64,000 bases of DNA from Diphasiastrum complanatum (Eukaryota > Streptophyta > Lycopodiopsida > Lycopodiales > Lycopodiaceae), in NCBI GenBank assembly GCA_029204225.1, contig CM055102.1, positions 44,524,484 to 44,588,483 of the forward strand, written 5' to 3'. The notes under the pieces are model-generated. The model was not told where the DNA came from. It searched no databases and saw only the letters and a program-made list of their open reading frames with translations. Position 1 is the first letter of the stretch. Each line of letters opens with the position of its first letter. Below are positions 11,181-20,839 of the stretch, one piece after another. The position numbers were made by a program, and so were the translations under genes.

Positions 11181-11791
11181 TAGAATCTCTTGGGCAACAA
11201 TGTATGTGCTAACATACATTTGGCTGATTCAACTAGAGTACGGTTCTTCCTATCGGCTAAGCCATTAGACTGAGGACTGTAAGGAGTGATGAATTGTTGC
11301 TCAATGCCTTGGCTTTGGCAGTACTCCTTAAACTCGGTAGAGATATATTCTCCACCATTGTCTGACCTTAGGGCCTTGATCGTCCTTCCAGTCTCCTTGG
11401 CACACAACAAAGCTTGATCCCAAAATGGTTTGTCAAAATTAGCACTTAACCTCATAGCTTTAGCACTTTCACATAAAGTCCTATTCTTCCTTTCAGCCAC
11501 TCCATTTTGTTGTGGGGTCCTTGATGTCGTATACTCCCTCTTGGTCCCATGCTCATCACAAAAGGCCTTGAACTTGTTAGGTATGTACTTACCACCATTG
11601 TCACCTCTCAAGCACTTGATCTTTGTGGAAAATTGGTTCTCCCTTGCATTCTTGAACTTGACAAAGACATCATACACTTCATCCTTGCTCTTTAGTAGAT
11701 AGATCCAACAAAATCTACTAAAATCATCAATGAATGTTACATACATCTTAGCTCCACTATTGCTAATTGTAGTAATTCCATGAATATCCAA
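11180..11791 (-). mobile_element. Chimeric Copia integrase (two cores fused in one frame)
   Basis: One open frame of 203 codons holds two consecutive integrase segments. The first has TFIDDFSRFCWIYLLKSKDE, CLRGDNGGKY and TPQQNGVAERKNRTL, then FWDQALLCA. The second starts at once with KETGRTIKALRSDNGGEY and runs to SPQSNGLADRKNRTLVE. The junction is near 11400. In the second core, D (SDNG) and the usual E are 37 positions apart as in D-x35-E, but the E is replaced by D (LADRKN instead of VAERKN). The two halves look like different Copia families joined by recombination or template switching. An intact frame across the join is unusual in this decayed neighbourhood. Confidence 0.8.
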
Positions 11792-11849
11792 ATGTACAAT
11801 TTAAAAAGGCTTTGTAGATTTAGATGTAGATCTATCATAAGTTAGTATT

Positions 11850-12110
11850 CGAGTCATTTGAAAAATTCGAATCTTCGAAAAAATTCAATCCAATGAAAAA
11901 ATTCGATTCTTTTGAAAGATTCGAGTCTTTCAAAAACAAATCGAGTCTTTCAAAAAAAAAACGAGTCTTTCGAAAAGAATTCGATCCTTTGGAAAAATTT
12001 GAGTCCTTGAAAAAATTCAAGTCTTTGGAAAAATTCGATCCTTCAAAAAAATTCGATCCTTTCGAGTCTTTCAAAGATTTCAGATCCTTAAGATCCAATC
12101 TACTTGAATG
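11850..12110. repeat. Degenerate TTCGA/CTTTCAAAAA tandem array
   Basis: About a dozen imperfect copies of an 18-20 bp unit, AAATTCGATCCTTTGAAA in form, with runs such as TCGAGTCTTTCAAAAA. The array is open on both strands (about 72-87 codons) and encodes periodic S/F/K/E or N/F/S/K peptides. I take this to be a by-product of the repeat, not a gene. It sits at the 5' (minus-strand) end of the chimeric integrase. Confidence 0.8.
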
Positions 12111-12114
12111 ATCC

Positions 12115-12690
12115 TTGGTTAGAAAGAGAAATACACTACCAATTTCACCAATGTAGAAAAATCAGCATCTACACACAATTTGAGATGCAAACACTAATAG
12201 AACTTGATCAAACTTGAATGAAATGATTATGTACTGTTGCTGTCCGTACAAAACCAGCAAGCTACTGTATTTCACATGTGTGGATCCAAAAATAACAAAT
12301 ATAGATCATTCTACACATAGAATTGCAAGCAATCACCAAGATAGTGCACCAATGGATAGTAGAACCCAAGAGAACCATGTATAAGCATGAAATGAGATAG
12401 AGAAGAGAGAAGATGACTCTCTCCACGAGTTACATCCTTTTCTAGCATGTCCAAACCCTATTTGGCCACTTGGCTTTCCCACCAAAATGCTAACCCTACC
12501 AATTTTGGGTCTAGATTCAATGTACCCAACTTATTCAAATTGAATCTACTCAAACTCGCATTCTATCTTTCCCACACTTTCAAAAAGTGTTTATTCAAAT
12601 GAAATTTAGACTAATGAACTTTGAAAAGTCAACCTCTAAGTCTAAAACAAGTTTTGGCCTCAATATGCCAAATATGGAAATATTGCAAAA
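12115..12690. other. Spacer, no gene recognised
   Basis: AT-rich, with a CACATGTGTGG word at about 12274 like those in the Copia LTRs elsewhere in the window. It may be leftover LTR sequence. No coding similarity was found. Confidence 0.3.
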
Positions 12691-12699
12691 TGTGATGAA

Positions 12700-13160
12700 A
12701 CTAGTTGAATCTTTCACACTCTCGCCCATTGTCGGACCTCAATGCTTTAATTCTTTTACCAGTTTCCATTTCTACACGCTCCTTGAATTGTCAAAGGATT
12801 TTGAAAGCCTCCGATTTCTGCTTAATAAAATAAACAGCTGTTCTTCTGGAATATTTGTCAATGAGGGTAATGAAATACTTTGCATCAAGAACCAAAGGAA
12901 TTTGCATTAAACCACATATATCTGAATGAACAATGTTTAGAACATCTTTTGCTGCATGCCTATGACTTGATCTACTGGGGATATGTGGCCGATTTGAGTG
13001 TCTAATATATTGAGTATGATAAGTGCAAAAGCTTTACCATCCTTCGATTTCCATTTTGGGGCTGATGTGTCATCTTCAAGCTTCAGTTCGATACCTGTGA
13101 CAACATCCCACAACTCGTTGGCAATTAGTGATACCGTGATGCTACAATTGGAAATCAATT
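12700..13160 (-). mobile_element. Copia gag scrap fused to integrase scrap
   Basis: Minus frame from 13158: LIANELWDVVTGIELKLED, KWKSKDGKAFALIILNILD and TQIGHISP, the gag domain that in the 15.5-19.8 kb element reads LIDRDLWDVVEGVGLKPED...KIKDQKALACITLNLAD. Below about 12940 the sequence becomes integrase: YSRRTAVYFIKQKSEAF and METGKRIKALRSDNG. The region between (rest of gag, protease, start of integrase) is missing. Leader, PBS and LTR B lie immediately upstream on the minus strand, so this is the body of element B. Confidence 0.75.
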
Positions 13161-13262
13161 ATCTGATACTGAAATTTGGTACCACTTGTTGAAAAATAGA
13201 TATGGCTCTGATAGTATGAAGAGTATAGAGCTCTGATAGTATGAAAAGTATCTAATGATATC

Positions 13263-13274
13263 ACTCTGATACCA
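13263..13274 (-). promoter_or_regulatory. Primer binding site of element B
   Basis: On the minus strand TGGTATCAGAGT lies between LTR B and its leader, one base from the canonical initiator tRNA-Met PBS TGGTATCAGAGC. The matching position in copy A is 3627-3638. Confidence 0.75.
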
Positions 13275-14177
13275 TTTTGGAAGAAGGAAAGGAAGAGGAA
13301 GAGTTGATAAGTCGAAGTTCATGGACGAACAATGGAGCGCAGTGGAATGATCCTTCTTCCTTATGCATGGCTACGCCTATCATAAATCAAACAAAGCTAT
13401 CATGACAATCATCGCATTTGATCTTTTAGCAACTACCTTTGAAATCATTAATACTAAAATGATTTTGAAGCCAAACAATTACAGAGTGAAGTGATGTATA
13501 GCATATTGCAGTATTGAAGTATTCAATAGATCAGACGAAACAATAAGAGATTTATCAGTTACTGATAACTATAGAGAAGCATACATTCTGACATGATACT
13601 GAACACAATAAGAAGATGGATTGATTTAGTAAGTAACATGTACAAAGTTATGAGAGCACAAAGAAATAGCAAATGCAACCACGTACTCTAAACTATCTTT
13701 GAGTAACTGGTAACTCTGTCTTATGCACTTCCGTTAATAAGCAATAAGCACTAAATAGCAATACTCAAAACAGAACAATAATAGAACTCTATAAGTCCTT
13801 CTTCTCTGATGTTCTCTTTGTGTTTTCTTTTGTTCTTCTCTAATTCAACTATTTATACTTAAGCAATTTAAGCTTATCCAATTACGACAACTAATTAGGT
13901 GCTAGGTCACAATTGGTAGTTAGCCATAATGTGATGACATCCATCCAGTTAGGCCCTTCTCAAAAATTTACTTGCAAAGTGGTTAGGGCAAGTCTTTAGC
14001 TTCATAACAGGCAGAAACTGTAATTGTCTTCCTTCGACATCTTCGACTTCTCCGATAGCTCATCGAAGTCATCCGATATGTCGGAGCCACCTGTTGAGCG
14101 ATTCCTGAGTATTTCTGTAGATTGCGTAAAAACACAAATAAAACTAAAAAACTAAATGAATGGATGGATGTAGATTA

Positions 14178-15468
14178 TGTTGGAAATTAAGTCCACAGTT
14201 TTCTCCTTGGTGAATACTATTTATATTTCAGATTCTTCCTGCACATTTATGATCACTAATATAGGGTCAGATGAAATCTCTTTTGGTTCTATGTCTGTTC
14301 ATCTGATGCTTGCAGGAATCACAAAAGTCAAACAACCGAACTATTCAAAGGATGACTATGTCGGACTTAAGACTGACCCTCATCCATGGGTAATAACTAA
14401 ATGTTCTCTCTTTTCACATTCGAACGTCAAGTTCAAGAATTTGAAGATCATTGAAGGCTTGGCCAGCTTCAACAACTTCAACAAATCAGGATTTCTATAA
14501 GTCTGCAGAAATACACTGTTTGTCGCAACAATATGCAAAAATGAATTGTTTGTCACACAGTTCACATTTTCAATTTCCCGACAATGGCTTCTTTTCAGCT
14601 ATTTTGAGGAAGTAAACCTTTTGTCGGCTTTTTTGCTTTTTCACAAATGCGAACTATAACTATTTCAGCATCAATTTCAACACCTTAGTGTTTTCGCAGA
14701 ATGCGAAAAGTGCAAAGATGCTATATTTCAACGAGAAACGTCTCCAGCTACTTCCCAAGAAATGCGACAAATGCGACATTCTTGTCCACGCAAGCGATCT
14801 CAAGTCGCTTGACCCCTGCACACCTATTTAGATGTCGTTGTACTCTAAATATCTGAAAAGTACACGACCAAGTACATAATTAGGTTAAACTAGTCTTCTA
14901 AATATAGATTACTTAAATATTTTTTGTAATTACAAGGACACTAGTTATAAATACACCTCCAGCTCACATCAATCCTTGATGCTCCGTAATACAAACTTAT
15001 TCGTCTGATCGGAAGATATTAAGCATCCAAGTTACGCCGACATTCTGGCTATAACACTTTCGTGTTCTTCAAGACTTCAGTGTAATATAGCAGCAACACT
15101 TTCTCATCTATGTCTAACATAGATGTATGTGTGTTGTGATTTCAATTACACTTCCTACTGCATGCTTACGCTCATTCACTCACTCTGATTAGAACACGGA
15201 TGTCTACAACTCCTTAGTTTTTGATCAGACGACGATCGTCTTTGCGCCTGAGGAACAACATTATCATACTGCACTGTCATCATACAAAATTTTGAAACTG
15301 AACTTCACAACTATAACTATTTTACATTAATTCCACAACCCATCCAGTCTCTTCGGTGCACTGTACTCATTTATCTGTTTGAGTATGAACTAATTCATCA
15401 GAACTTGTTGCGAACAAGAGTTGTTCCACACTATAATCTCTCTGTCTCCCGCTTCGTCATTTCCAACA
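14178..15468. mobile_element. Solo LTR (1291 bp) with TSD GATTA
   Basis: It begins TGTTGGAAATTAAGTCC and ends CGTCATTTCCAACA, so the terminal inverted repeat TGTTGGAAAT/ATTTCCAACA is perfect. The 5-bp direct repeat GATTA flanks it (14173-14177 and 15469-15473). The start is nearly identical to the LTRs of the 15517-19846 element, so it belongs to the same or a sister family. It contains no gag or pol: the product of LTR-LTR recombination. Confidence 0.9.
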
Positions 15469-15516
15469 GATTAAAGATCGACTATTCGACTGAATCACTC
15501 TCGATAGTAGAATAAT

Positions 15517-16939
15517 TGTTGGAGATTAAGTCCACAATTGTCTCCTTGGTGAATGACTAATTTCTATTTCAAGATTCTTCCTGCACGTTTATTGATCGTT
15601 GATCTAGCGTGAGGTGAAACCAACTTTGGTTCTACGTCTGCTCATCTGATACCTACATGAATCATAACTTAAACAGCCAAATTATTTGAAGAACATTTAC
15701 AACGAGCTTCCAGTTGATCTCTAGCAAAGGGTAACCAATCCTATTATATTTCAAGTTCAGATGTTAAGTTCAATAATTTGAAGATCATTGAAGACTTGGC
15801 CATCTTCAAGAACTTCCACAAATTAGTACTTAGAACAACTCTGTAGAAATACACTAAGTGTCGCAACAATCTGCAGAACTACACTAAGTGTCACAACAGT
15901 CTGCAGAAATACACTAAGTGTCGCAACAATCTATAGAAATGAACTATTTTTCACAGTGTCGTCTTTTTTCGAAATGCGATAGTGTCGGCTTTTCCCGAAA
16001 CGTGACACTTCAACATAGTTCAACAGTTCAACTATTTTTCAATAGTGTTGACTTTTTATGACAGTGTTGGCTTTTTCGCACTTTTTCGAAGAGAGAAAAA
16101 AACTCGAAAGTCATCCATTTTCAACAAGGAACGTTCCCAACCACTTCCCAGAATTTGCGAAGTGAGAGAAAGCCCCTTCACGTAAAATATGAAGTGAGAG
16201 AATTTACGACGTCCTGGTCCATGTCAACATTCCCTAATTCGTTGACCGTATATATTATGTAGCCAAATACTTCCAAGTACAACGGCTTACCTAATTAGGT
16301 GACAAACATTTACTGTAGTTAATATGGATGCAATCTATAAATGGATCATCCAAGCACACTCTACGTGATGCTTCGTCCATGAGACGAATGATTTTGAGCC
16401 TCCTAGTTATGCCGTCATTCTGGTTGTAACTGCTATTTTGTTGTGCTTTAGTGTAATATAGCAACAACACTCTCTTCTATCTGTGTATAACGTAGATGAA
16501 TGCTTGTTGTGATTTGAATGCACTTCATTGTTGTTTGATAACATTTGTTCACTCACTTTGATCAGAGCATGGATGTCTACAACTCCCCAGTTTCTAATCA
16601 GACAGTGGCTGTCTTTGAAGCCCGAAGAACTTGCGCTGTCATACTGCTCTTTCAATCTATTTCAAGACTAATTCTGACTAAATCCATTTTTCAGTAATAT
16701 CACACACAAACCATTTCTAATCTCTTTGGTGAGCTGTACTCATTTTTGTTTTTGTGAGTATGAACTAATTTATAAGATCCTGTTGGGCAATAGAACACTT
16801 AAGCTGTGATTATACTTAGCATAAATATTCTATTAGACTATTTTTGCATCTAGCAGCCAATGTTGTAGCGGGAGAGCTATTCCACAAATATTCCTGCTCT
16901 CTTCTCCACTCGCATTTTCTATCCTCCTTTGTCCCATTA
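15517..16939 (+). repeat. 5' LTR of the 15.5-19.8 kb Copia element
   Basis: Starts TGTTGGAGATTAAGTCC, ends TTTGTCCCATTA just before the PBS. It aligns along its full length with the 3' LTR at 18419-19846 with scattered substitutions and small indels (for example an eight-base difference near 19184). The divergence could be used to date the insertion. The 3' terminus CCATTA differs from CCATCA in the partner LTR. Confidence 0.88.
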
Positions 16940-16942
16940 GAT

Positions 16943-16954
16943 TGGTATCAGAGC
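16943..16954 (+). promoter_or_regulatory. Primer binding site (tRNA-Met)
   Basis: TGGTATCAGAGC lies three bases after the 5' LTR. It is a perfect form of the plant Copia PBS, complementary to the 3' end of initiator tRNA-Met, and would prime minus-strand DNA synthesis. Confidence 0.9.
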
Positions 16955-17007
16955 GTAGCTCAAATAAACCGAGAGATTAAGTTTATTCTATTTGTATTAC
17001 TGTTAAC

Positions 17008-17442
17008 ATGTCTCATATTGGTAGCTCTTCGTCTCCATCATCCAACGAGGCTAGAATCATTGACAAGTTCAATGGTTCTAACTTCTACATCTGGAAGCTA
17101 AAACTACGGATGATGTTGATAGATAGAGATCTTTGGGATGTAGTAGAAGGTGTTGGCCTGAAACCAGAAGATGGTGATCAAGCAAAGGCATGGAAGATCA
17201 AAGATCAGAAGGCTTTAGCATGTATCACACTCAATCTAGCTGACTCCCAAATATCCCATGCTATCACATGCAAAACCTCTAAGGATGCATTAGATTTGTT
17301 ATCAAATCTCATTGAGACTCATGATGTAACCACTAGATTACATCTTAGAAGGATGTTTTTACTCTTAGCATGTCTGATTCTACTACCATCACTTCTCACA
17401 TCAACAACTTCAAATCTTTGTTGGATTAGTAATCAGTTGTAG
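17008..17442 (+). CDS. Copia gag, N-terminal part
   Basis: Reads KFNGSNFYIWKLKLRMMLID, RDLWDVVEGVGLKPED, KDQKALACITLNLADSQISH, TSKDALDLL and TTRLHLRRMF, the UBN2-type capsid domain of Copia gag (family pattern: L.G.NY..WK..M...L....LW..V). The ATG at 17008 follows the PBS by about 50 bases, as usual. After about 17350 the frame shifts, and the gag end (LPKSYEHFLVMISTQPDFTL, VIGHLLQEEIRR) is found in another frame at 17484-17590. No zinc knuckle is present because pol and the gag tail are deleted. Gag would assemble the cytoplasmic particle; this copy is frameshifted. Confidence 0.8.
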   Translation: MSHIGSSSSPSSNEARIIDKFNGSNFYIWKLKLRMMLIDRDLWDVVEGVGLKPEDGDQAKAWKIKDQKALACITLNLADSQISHAITCKTSKDALDLLSNLIETHDVTTRLHLRRMFLLLACLILLPSLLTSTTSNLCWISNQL

Positions 17443-17614
17443 GATGTGCTATTCAAGATGATTATGTCGTTATGACCTTGTTTGTTTCTCTTCCGAAGTC
17501 GTATGAGCACTTTTTGGTGATGATCTCCACACAACCCGACTTCACTCTTCAAAAGGTGATCGGTCATCTTCTTCAAGAAGAAATACGGAGAAAGACTAGG
17601 GTAAGGACAAATCG

Positions 17615-18280
17615 ATGGTTGATTGCAAACCAATTGATACTCCAATGGATCCAAGTATAGTATTGACTAAACCTACTTGTGCTGATTTTGATAGTGAAGT
17701 ACTCGACATAGCAAAGTACCCTTATCATTCACTCATAGGATCTTTGATGTATGCAATGCTATATACTAAACCAGATTTAGCATACACTGTTAGCACGTTA
17801 AGTCAATTCATGTCTAATCTTAGGTCCTCTCATTGGAAAGCATTAAAGAGAGTGATGAGATATATTCAGGGAAGTTTAGATCACATTTTATGTTATGATG
17901 GAAATGCTATCAACCCACTCGTTCTGCGAGGCTACTCCGACTCAGATTGGGGAGGAACAGTCTCTACCAAAAAATCTACCTCCGAGTTCTGTTTCTATCT
18001 GACAAGGAGACCAATTTCATGGAATTCAAAGAAGCAGAAATTAGTTGCGCTTTCTTTGATAGAGGCAAAGTACATCGTAGCATGTCAAGCTTCAAAAGAA
18101 GCTATATGGATCAGGTTATTACTTCACAACTTACATCACACTCAATTCAATGCTACCACCATTCTGTGTGACAACTTAAGCTATATTTCACTGTCACTGA
18201 ATCCCAGATTTCATGGCAAATTCAAGCACATAGAAATCCAGTATCATTTCATTCGGGAGAAAGTTTCTCAGGGAAAGTAA
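17615..18280 (+). CDS. Copia RT C-terminus and RNase H tail
   Basis: An intact 221-codon frame: MVDCKPIDTPMDPS, YHSLIGSLMYAMLYTKPDLA, HWKALKRVMRYIQGSLDH, GYSDSDWGGTVSTKKSTSEF, WNSKKQKLVALSLIEAKYI, EAIWIRLLLHNLH and HFIREKV. These are the Copia landmarks from thumb to RNase H. The active-site YVDD would lie upstream of the deletion and is gone. The RNase H acidic positions look kept at SDSDW and SLIEAKY, where families usually have DADW and S..EAEY. The last part of the usual tail (VADIFNKALP) follows in another frame at about 18308. Confidence 0.85.
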   Translation: MVDCKPIDTPMDPSIVLTKPTCADFDSEVLDIAKYPYHSLIGSLMYAMLYTKPDLAYTVSTLSQFMSNLRSSHWKALKRVMRYIQGSLDHILCYDGNAINPLVLRGYSDSDWGGTVSTKKSTSEFCFYLTRRPISWNSKKQKLVALSLIEAKYIVACQASKEAIWIRLLLHNLHHTQFNATTILCDNLSYISLSLNPRFHGKFKHIEIQYHFIREKVSQGK

Positions 18281-18409
18281 TCCTTCAATACTACTCCACA
18301 ACAGAAATGGTTGCAGACATCTTCAACAAAGCGCTTCCCAGGATCAAGCATCAGAAGTTCTTCAACATGATGAATCTGACAAAGATACCAAGGCACCAAC
18401 CGTGATCTA

Positions 18410-18418
18410 AAGGGGGGC
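18410..18418 (+). promoter_or_regulatory. Polypurine tract
   Basis: AAGGGGGGC directly precedes the TGTTGG start of the 3' LTR, the expected place for the primer of plus-strand synthesis. Confidence 0.85.
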
Positions 18419-19846
18419 TGTTGGAAATTAAGTCCACAATTGTCTCCTTGGTGAATGACTTATTTCTATTTCAAGATTCTTCCTGCACGTTTATTGATAG
18501 TTGATCTAGGGTCAAGTGAAACCAACTTTGGTTCTATGTCTACTTATCTGATACTTGTAGGAATCATAACTTAGAGAACCAAATTATTTGAAGAACGTCT
18601 ACAACGAGCTTTTGGCTAATCTCCAGCAAAGGGTAACCAATCCTCTCATATTTCAAGTTCAGATGTTAAGTTCAATAGTCTGAAGATCTTTGAAGACTTG
18701 GCCATCTTCAAGAACTTTCACAAATTAGCATTTAGAACAACTCTGCAGGAATACACTGAGTGTCGCAACAGTCTGCAAAAATACACTAAGTGTCGCAACA
18801 GTGTACAAAAATACACTATGTGTTGCAACAGTATGTAGAAATGAACTATGTTTTTCACAGTGTCGGTTTTTTTCGAAATGCAACATTGTCGACTTTTTCC
18901 GAAATGCGATAGTGTCGGCTTTTTTCTAAATGCGACACTTCAGCATAGTTCAACAGTTCAACTATTTTTCAACAGTGTCGGCTTTTTTGCACTTTCCCAA
19001 AGAGAGAGAAAAAGCTGACAGTCGTCCAATTTCAACAAGAAACGTTCCTAGCCACTTCCCAGAATTTGCGAAGTGAGAGAAAGCCACTTCACGTAAAATG
19101 AAAAGTGAGAGAATTTGCAACGTCCTCGTCCGTGTCAACATTCTCTGATTCGTTGACTGTATATACTATGTACAGTTATCACAAAAGCCAAATACCTCCA
19201 AGTACAACGACTTACCTAATTAGGTGACAAACATTTACTGTAGCTAAGATGGATGCAATCTATAAATGGATTCAAGCACACTCTACGTGATGATCCGTCC
19301 ATGAGACGAATGAGTTCGAGCCTCCCATTTACACCGTCATTTTGTTGTGCTTCAGTGTAATATAGCAGCAACACGCTTTTCTATCTGTGTATAACGTAGA
19401 TGAATGCTTGACAATGTGATTTGAATGCACTTCATTGCTGTTTGATAACATTTGTTCACTCACTTTGATCAGAATACGGACGTCTACGACTCCTCAGTTT
19501 ATGATCAGACGATGGCTGTCTTTGACGCTTGAGGAACTTGCGCTGTCATACTGCTCTTTCAATCTATTTCAGAACTAAACTTTTGACTAAATCCATTTTT
19601 CAGTAATACCACACACAAACCATTTCTAATCTCTTTGGTGGACTGTACTCATTTTTGTTTTTGTGAGTATGAACTAACTTGTAAGATTCTGTTGGGCAAT
19701 AGAACACTTAAGTTGTGATTATACTTAGCATAAACATTCTATTAGATTGTTTTTGAATCTAGCAGTCCATTATAGTGGGAGAGTTGTTCCACAAATATTC
19801 CTGCTCTCTTCTCCGCTCGCGTTCTCTATCATCCTTTGACCCATCA
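18419..19846 (+). repeat. 3' LTR of the 15.5-19.8 kb Copia element
   Basis: Starts TGTTGGAAATTAAGTCC and ends GACCCATCA, followed by the TSD ATAAT. At 1428 bp it is almost the length of the 5' LTR (1423 bp). It contains runs of the word TGTCGGCTTTTTT/TGCGACA, also present in the solo LTR. Confidence 0.88.
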
Positions 19847-19979
19847 ATAATCCAACACAACTTTGGAATACATATATGTTCTTCCAAATTAATGCTTTAG
19901 GCATATACATGGCCAGTTATGGTTTACAAATTCATGTAATCTAAAGCTAACAAATGGAGTAACTTCAATAGCTTTTGAT

Positions 19980-20096
19980 CTGTAAAGATGCGATAATGTT
20001 TTGGACGACACATCCTCAATCATAACTACTTAACTAAGGAGATCAAGCTGATGAGCGTCTTTATTTTTTAGGACAAAATTGTTTAAGTAGGGGGAT
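19980..20096 (+). mobile_element. Gypsy pol terminus and polypurine tract
   Basis: The frame ends DQADERLYFLGQNCLSRG, then a purine run GTAGGGGGA, immediately before a TGTCATG LTR start. An acidic tail followed by a PPT is the usual end of plant Gypsy pol. Everything upstream of it is lost at the boundary with LTR B. Confidence 0.5.
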
Positions 20097-20608
20097 TGTC
20101 ATGTACTTTTAGTATAACAGTACTTATCAATGCTTTAGAACATCCATTGTAAGCTTTGTAGGCCCAAAAGGAGCTATTAGCCTCAATAATAAGGTGGTTC
20201 CCCCCTCTTTAGGTCCTTCAAAGTGTCTCAATAAGGATAATAGGCCAACAAGGTCCAAATACATTTTATAAGGCTTAACAAGGGCTAACTATCTCTCAAG
20301 AAAGTTATGCTAAGTTAAGGGCTTTGCCTATAAGTAGGCAAGAGACATCAATTTTATGATCTTTTGGCTCATTTGCAAATGAGAGAGCTTAGCTCCTTCT
20401 TTGTAAATGTGAGCCATGGGAATAGAGCTTGCTAGGTCTCATGTGCCCAATCCACATGAATCTCATTCCATCTTTGTATTTGATTTGCTTCCATCCTTTG
20501 TTTCTAATTGATAGTTCCTTGAAGCTCTATTTGTATTTTGTGTTTTATGGCTACATCAACATGAATGCTAGACAAGGATGTTCCTTGAGATACGTACTCA
20601 CTCCAACA
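20097..20608 (+). repeat. Probable Gypsy 3' LTR
   Basis: Starts TGTCATGTACTTTTAG after the PPT and probably ends CACTCCAACA (TGT...ACA termini, about 512 bp). No partner LTR in the window allows the 3' end to be confirmed. It may also be the end of an older, longer LTR. Confidence 0.45.
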
Positions 20609-20659
20609 TAAAGTGCCAAAGTGGTATGAAAGGATAGTACAAGAAGGATAGGAAGAAAT

Positions 20660-20835
20660 CCCATCTACAAGCCAAGCTGGACAAATCAGGAGATCCACGA
20701 GGAGTCAAAGACCACTCGATAGATACCAGGTAAATTACGTTCTCATGACGGAAATAAGAAATTTCCATGAACCCACTACATTTGAAGAAGTGAGGGAAAG
20801 CAAATTGCAACTGTTGATGTTTCTATGGTTGCACA
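20660..20835 (+). mobile_element. Copia integrase-RT linker scrap
   Basis: Frame IRRSTRSQRPLDRYQVNYVL followed by EPTTFEEVRESK matches the Copia linker (family R.S.R...P..RY......-EP..-EA). It stops soon after. No other pol motif was recognised nearby. Confidence 0.5.
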
Positions 20836-20839
20836 AGGC

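Larger units (their letters stand above)
15517..19846 (+). mobile_element. Complete Copia element with two LTRs and deleted pol
   Basis: 5' LTR 15517-16939, tRNA-Met PBS 16943-16954, gag from 17008, RT/RNase H tail to 18280, PPT ending at 18418 and 3' LTR 18419-19846. The TSD ATAAT flanks it exactly (15512-15516 and 19847-19851). The internal region is only about 1.48 kb instead of the usual 4 kb or so. Gag runs to about 17590, then the sequence jumps to the end of RT (MVDCKPIDTPMDPS at 17615), so zinc knuckle, protease, integrase and the RT catalytic core are all absent. It is a non-autonomous derivative that would need pol in trans. Its strand is fixed by PBS, PPT and coding direction. Confidence 0.9.
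13275..19857 (-). mobile_element. Copia LTR, copy B, interrupted by two nested elements
   Basis: LTR B runs from beside its PBS (13275) to ATAATCCAACA (19857). The intervals 14178-15473 (LTR plus one TSD copy) and 15517-19851 (element plus one TSD copy) are later insertions. Without them the LTR is about 952 bp and matches LTR A (909 bp), including the end GAATCACTC[C/T]CGATAGTA[A/G]AATAAT. The interruption points are exact because each nested element is flanked by a perfect 5-bp target duplication. Confidence 0.8.

Noticed and set aside
11835-12111. Repeat proteins on both strands
   Set aside because: Both strands are open because of the tandem TTCGA/CTTTCAAAAA array; neither shows anything beyond the repeat.
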